Positions 5,964 through 9,402 of a DNA stretch of 9,402 nt are shown here, one piece after another. How positions within the stretch are numbered: position 1 is the first letter of the stretch; each line of letters opens with the position of its first letter. The stretch is from Candidatus Thorarchaeota archaeon. Its GTDB lineage: Archaea; Asgardarchaeota; Thorarchaeia; Thorarchaeales; Thorarchaeaceae. The translations under genes were made by a program, and so were the position numbers. The notes under the pieces are model-generated. The model did no database searches, was not told where the DNA came from, and was given only the letters and a program-made list of their open reading frames with translations. The stretch covers positions 1,063,600 through 1,073,001 of the forward strand of contig CP070658.1 of the NCBI GenBank assembly GCA_020355105.1. The letters are read 5' to 3'.

Positions 5964-7277
5964 ATGTCAGATATGAGAACAGTACGAGGTATGAGAGACC
6001 TGATGGGTCCAGAGATGAGAATCAAGGAGTACTTGATGACGACCGCGGCTGAAGTCTTCCGTCATTTCGGGTATGAACCACTTGACTCACCGGTAATGGA
6101 GCTCTGGGAGACCCTGTCTGCCAAGGGTGGAGAAGATATCGAGGCCGAAACGTTCAAGTTCAAGGATAAGGGGGATCGTGAAGTTGGGCTGAGGTTTGAC
6201 CTGACCGTTCCGTTGGCCAGAATATCCGCTTCAAACCCCCATCTTCCCAAACCGTTCAGACGGTACGCGCTCGGGAAGGCCTGGAGATACGACAGACCAC
6301 AGCGAGGAAGATACCGGGAGTTTGCACAGGCGGACGTTGACATCATAGGGTCAAGCAGTCCCGCGGCTGATGCTGAAGTCGTCCTCGTCGCTATCGAGTA
6401 CCTCAGGCGGGTACTGGGTAGTGACTATATCATCAGAATCAACAGTCGCAAAGTGCTCAGAGGTCTTACAGAAAAGGCCGGAGTCCCAGACGAACTCGCC
6501 TTTCAGTGCTTCAGAGCTATCGACAAGCTAGACAAAATCGGACGCGATGGGGTGAAAGAAGAACTCCAAACTCGTGGCATTGGGGCAAAGCAGAGTGAAT
6601 TCCTTTTGGATTCAATCGAGCTCCGCGGCAGTGGCACAAGCATCCTTGAGGAATTCGCGAGCCTCTTGGATGGTTCGGAGATCGGTCTAGAAGGAGTGGA
6701 CGATTTGAGGCTGATGGCTGAAGTGTTCGAAGAGAGCGGTGCAAAGGGATTCACAGAGTTCGACATGTCTCTTGCACGAGGGCTCGACTACTACACTGGA
6801 CCGGTCTTCGAAGTTGATTTCTTGGGCAAGCCTAAGGTCGGCTCCCTTGGAGGCGGAGGTCGCTATGACTTTCTAATCGAGAGATTAGGTGGACCGCCAA
6901 CTGCAGCCACGGGAATCTCGATAGGCATTGACAGACTCATCGATGTACTCGCGGCGCGGGGAGCAGATGACCTGCTGGAGATTGGCCTGGACGTCTTTGT
7001 GGCGCCTGTCAAGAGACCTATGGTGAAATACGCAATGAGGATTCAGAACGAATTGGTTAGGGCGGGTATTTCGTCAGTCGTTGATGTCATGGACAGAACT
7101 CTCAAGAAGCTCCTAGAGCAGGCCGACAACATGAAGACGAAGTACATGATCATCGTTGGCCAAAGAGACTTGGAGAAAGGGGAGGTCAGCCTTATGTACA
7201 TGTCCACGAAAGAAACCAGACAGGTGAAGATAGACGAGGTAGCTGCTGAGTTGACTCGGCTAGTCAAGCATGGCTGA
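5964..7277 (+). CDS. hisS: Histidyl-tRNA synthetase (class IIa)
   Basis: The enzyme charges tRNA-His with histidine using ATP in the cytoplasm. The 437-residue length is normal for the family. Residues 1-~335 form the class II catalytic core. It has RGMRDLMGPE near the start, GLRFDLTVPLAR (75-86), class II motif 2 in GKAWRYDRPQRGRYREF (104-120) followed by AQADVDIIG, the histidine-specific motifs LARGLDYYTGPVFE (270-283) and GGGGRYD (296-302), and motif 3 in TGISIGIDRL (316-325). The C-terminal ~95 residues (from DVFVAPV at 343) are the class IIa anticodon-binding domain. All expected signatures are intact, arguing against the HisZ paralogue, which lacks catalytic residues and the C-terminal domain. 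The start is set by the ribosome binding site at 5951. MEMO follows 60 bases later on the same strand without an obvious new promoter. Confidence 0.95.
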   Translation: MSDMRTVRGMRDLMGPEMRIKEYLMTTAAEVFRHFGYEPLDSPVMELWETLSAKGGEDIEAETFKFKDKGDREVGLRFDLTVPLARISASNPHLPKPFRRYALGKAWRYDRPQRGRYREFAQADVDIIGSSSPAADAEVVLVAIEYLRRVLGSDYIIRINSRKVLRGLTEKAGVPDELAFQCFRAIDKLDKIGRDGVKEELQTRGIGAKQSEFLLDSIELRGSGTSILEEFASLLDGSEIGLEGVDDLRLMAEVFEESGAKGFTEFDMSLARGLDYYTGPVFEVDFLGKPKVGSLGGGGRYDFLIERLGGPPTAATGISIGIDRLIDVLAARGADDLLEIGLDVFVAPVKRPMVKYAMRIQNELVRAGISSVVDVMDRTLKKLLEQADNMKTKYMIIVGQRDLEKGEVSLMYMSTKETRQVKIDEVAAELTRLVKHG

Positions 7278-7337
7278 GAAATGCTATCCAAGCAAAGGCT
7301 TTTCTCAGACCGTGCAAGAGAGCAGGCCGGGATTCAT

Positions 7338-8177
7338 ATGGTTCGGATGCCTGTGGTTGCTGGAAGATTCTATGAAGGAGAGGTGAAGCTGCTCAACGAG
7401 CGTATCAAGAACTGCTTCCTTAAGGGCCTTGGACCTGGCAGACTTCCTGAGGGAGACTTCGGAACATCAAGGTTCCTGAGAGCCGTGATATCCCCTCATG
7501 CCGGGTACGTGTATTCCGGAATGCCTGCAGCTCACAGCTATCTAAGGATATACGAAGATGGGAAGCCAGAGCACATCATAATCCTTGGACCGAATCATTA
7601 CGGAACTGGTTCAAGGGTTGCAGTCTGCAATGACAATTGGGAAACGCCCTTGGGGACTGTTCGCTATGATACAGAGCTTGGATCTGCAATAGTAGACGCC
7701 AACGAGCATGCAACGAATGATTGTGTTGCTCACAGTAGCGAGCACTCCATTGAAGTCCAGCTCCCGTTCCTTCAGTATATCTTTGGAGAGGATTTCAGCT
7801 TCGTTCCAATCAGTATAAGAGACCCGACCTACGATGTTTGCGCATCACTAGGCCAGACGATTGCTCAGATTGCGGATGAAATGGACATCCTGATTATTGC
7901 CAGTTCTGACTTCACACACTTTGAACCCGCAGAGAGTGCCAAGATGAAGGACAACCAAGCGATGGAGTACCTAGAGTTCCTTGATGCAAAGGGCTTCATC
8001 GAGTTCGTGAGAGGCCATAGAGTCAGCATCTGTGGGGCAGGCCCCATAGCTACAGCAATGGTATATGCAAAGAAACGGGGCGCGACTCAGTTCAACGTTC
8101 TGAAGTACACCAACTCCGGTGATGTCACGGGCAACTACAATGATGTCGTGGCATATGTTGCCGCTGAGATTCTATGA
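7338..8177 (+). CDS. MEMO-family protein (class III extradiol dioxygenase-like fold)
   Basis: The protein has 279 residues from the chosen start and matches archaeal MEMO proteins in length and in its opening MVRMPVVAGRFYEG. The putative metal-site residues are all present: His54 in SPHAGYVYSG, His87 in GPNHYG, Asp191 and His194 in SSDFTHF, and Cys232 in ICGAGPI; HSSEHSIEVQLPFLQ (132-146) is also typical. MEMO proteins share the fold of class III non-haem-iron dioxygenases and bind metal. The human member acts in signalling and redox, but the archaeal role is unknown. The frame is open back to ATG 7281, three bases after hisS, but those 19 extra residues are not family-like and have no ribosome binding site. 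ATG 7347 is a further alternative. The gene is probably co-transcribed with hisS. In many archaea MEMO sits near rpoK/rps2, so its nearness here may be a remnant of that cluster. Confidence 0.88.
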   Translation: MVRMPVVAGRFYEGEVKLLNERIKNCFLKGLGPGRLPEGDFGTSRFLRAVISPHAGYVYSGMPAAHSYLRIYEDGKPEHIIILGPNHYGTGSRVAVCNDNWETPLGTVRYDTELGSAIVDANEHATNDCVAHSSEHSIEVQLPFLQYIFGEDFSFVPISIRDPTYDVCASLGQTIAQIADEMDILIIASSDFTHFEPAESAKMKDNQAMEYLEFLDAKGFIEFVRGHRVSICGAGPIATAMVYAKKRGATQFNVLKYTNSGDVTGNYNDVVAYVAAEIL

Positions 8178-8186
8178 AGAATCAGA

Positions 8187-9389
8187 TCAATCCGTTTCAT
8201 CTTCAACATACTCAATGGCAGAAGACTTTGGAATGTAGTCTGGAAGTCCTAGAGCCGATACCAGAGTCACCACAACTGATACGCTACCAGCGAGTGCCAG
8301 GCTCGATATGGAATCTCCGCTGCTGTCGTACATCATGCCCCCTAGTATTGGGCCAACAACGTAAGCAGCATTGCTAACGGCCCCAAACGCACCCATCACG
8401 CTTCCATATGCAGTCTGGTCTGTTAGGTCAGCAATCATCGCCTGAATTGTTGGACCCCTCATTGAGATAGCCACACCTAGTATGGCTCCTGCGATATAGA
8501 ATCCGACAATGCCTGTAGCAACCATAAACATGAACAGGGACATGGCTCCGATGAGAGTGCCCACCACAATGAGCCACTTGCGCCCTAGCCGGTCCGACGC
8601 TCTTCCAAAGAGGATGTTGCCGATGATTGTGATGATTCCGAGAACGCCGAAGAATATGCCAATTTGGAGAGGTGTGAACGCAAACCTCTGTACGGCATCC
8701 AGCATAAAGGCAACTTCAAGAATCCCGATTGAGAACATGTTCGCAAACATGGACACAGCTAGAACTGAATACGCTCTCCTGTTCCGTGAGAATACCTCGA
8801 GAACTGGCACTCTGTATTTGTCATAGTCTTCCTCTGAGACCCTTCGAGGCGGTTCCTGAACGAGAACATACACAAGCAACAACGTACCAAGTGTTACAAC
8901 CGCCGCGACGACAAACGGCAGACGAATGCCCAAGAACTCAGCCAGAATGCCACCCATGGATGGCCCAACCACAAATCCCACCATGTTACCAGTGCTGAGA
9001 TAGCCCATCGCCGTCCCTCGATTCTCTGGGACTGTCATATCAGATACAAAGGCATTAGCAGCAGGATAGAATCCAGCAGAGATAGCTCCTTCCAGAGCCC
9101 GAGCTAGAATCATCACAAGGATGGTTTCAGCAAAGGCATAGATTAGGTTGGAGATTGCGAAACCAAAGAGGGCAACAAGCAGCACAGGCTTTCTGCCAAC
9201 TTTATCGGAGGCTCTGCCTAGCGGCCCAGCCAGCAAGATGCGAGTCAGTGCGAATGACGCTGCAAGCACCCCAAGCTCTGTCGCCCCGACACCCAGTTCG
9301 ACAATATAGAATGGGAAGATTGGCGTGATCAATCCGAACCCAATCTGCAGAACACTCAGCGAGATGGCCAGCATCCATACCTGATACAT
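8187..9389 (-). CDS. MFS transporter, DHA1-like drug efflux type
   Basis: The 400-residue protein of about 12 membrane segments would move a small molecule across the cytoplasmic membrane, most likely by proton antiport. Evidence is the MFS motif A GRASDKVGRKP after helix 2 (58-68), its second-half repeat GRASDRLGRKW (262-272), the motif-B-like RALEG around Arg97 in helix 4, and the antiporter motif C GFVVGPSMGG (138-147) in helix 5. A hydrophilic central loop lies near 168-200. Motif C supports export over uptake, but the substrate cannot be told. The N-terminus begins MYQVWMLAI just before helix 1, which is reasonable. However, no ribosome binding site is visible and the frame stays open to the window edge, so the true start could lie outside. 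It converges with the MEMO gene, only nine bases apart. Confidence 0.88.
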   Translation of the reverse strand: MYQVWMLAISLSVLQIGFGLITPIFPFYIVELGVGATELGVLAASFALTRILLAGPLGRASDKVGRKPVLLVALFGFAISNLIYAFAETILVMILARALEGAISAGFYPAANAFVSDMTVPENRGTAMGYLSTGNMVGFVVGPSMGGILAEFLGIRLPFVVAAVVTLGTLLLVYVLVQEPPRRVSEEDYDKYRVPVLEVFSRNRRAYSVLAVSMFANMFSIGILEVAFMLDAVQRFAFTPLQIGIFFGVLGIITIIGNILFGRASDRLGRKWLIVVGTLIGAMSLFMFMVATGIVGFYIAGAILGVAISMRGPTIQAMIADLTDQTAYGSVMGAFGAVSNAAYVVGPILGGMMYDSSGDSISSLALAGSVSVVVTLVSALGLPDYIPKSSAIEYVEDETD

Positions 9390-9402
9390 CCCAGTTCTCG
9401 AG

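Noticed and set aside
7281..7337. Longer MEMO start at ATG 7281
   Set aside because: The 19 added residues do not fit the family N-terminus, and no ribosome binding site precedes that ATG.

Overview
The window joins two pieces of DNA of different origin. Bases 1 to about 1103 look bacterial. They are G+C rich (hand-counted 60-base lines give roughly 55-75%), use a classical AAGGAG ribosome binding site and mostly CGN arginine codons, and carry the end of an SDR-type L-threonine 3-dehydrogenase followed by the first ~290 residues of glycine C-acetyltransferase (Kbl). At a GGATCC/GATC site (1103-1108) the protein switches mid-domain to the C-terminal part of an unrelated DUF89/ARMT1-type metal-dependent phosphatase. 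G+C falls to about 45-57% and AGA/AGG arginine codons become common. The reading frame stays open across the join, so 231-1856 reads as one 541-residue protein. I regard it as a chimera, most simply a cloning or assembly join at a Sau3AI/BamHI site, and not a natural enzyme.

Bases ~1104-9402 are archaeal. The evidence is a group II chaperonin (thermosome), an RNA polymerase subunit K (Rpo6) domain, an archaeal-looking histidyl-tRNA synthetase, a MEMO-family protein, TATA-like promoter boxes (CTTTAAATG, CTTAAATG, CTTAAAG) and GGTGGAG/GGAGGAT ribosome binding sites. The sequence alone does not settle the lineage; an uncultured mesophilic archaeon from an environmental library is plausible, and the archaeal phylum is left open.

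Layout: tail of tdh (1-213), kbl/DUF89 chimera (231-1856), promoter region (1857-2000), thermosome subunit (2001-3641), a helix-hairpin-helix protein fused to RNA polymerase subunit K (3676-4344), pyrimidine-rich terminator-like tract and a new promoter (4345-4456), MgtC/DUF4010 membrane protein (4457-5782), a 181-base gap with a promoter-like box (5783-5963), hisS (5964-7277), MEMO-family gene (7338-8177), and on the minus strand an MFS efflux-type transporter (8187-9389, possibly continuing past the right edge).

Functionally, tdh-kbl is the two-step threonine to glycine plus acetyl-CoA route, broken by the join. On the archaeal side the thermosome and the RpoK fusion form a tight pair serving protein folding and transcription. 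hisS and MEMO appear to form a second unit, and the two membrane proteins are separate accessory transport functions. The most unusual real biology is the RadA-like helix-hairpin-helix domain joined through a basic linker to RNA polymerase subunit K. No CRISPR array, mobile element, tRNA or rRNA was seen.
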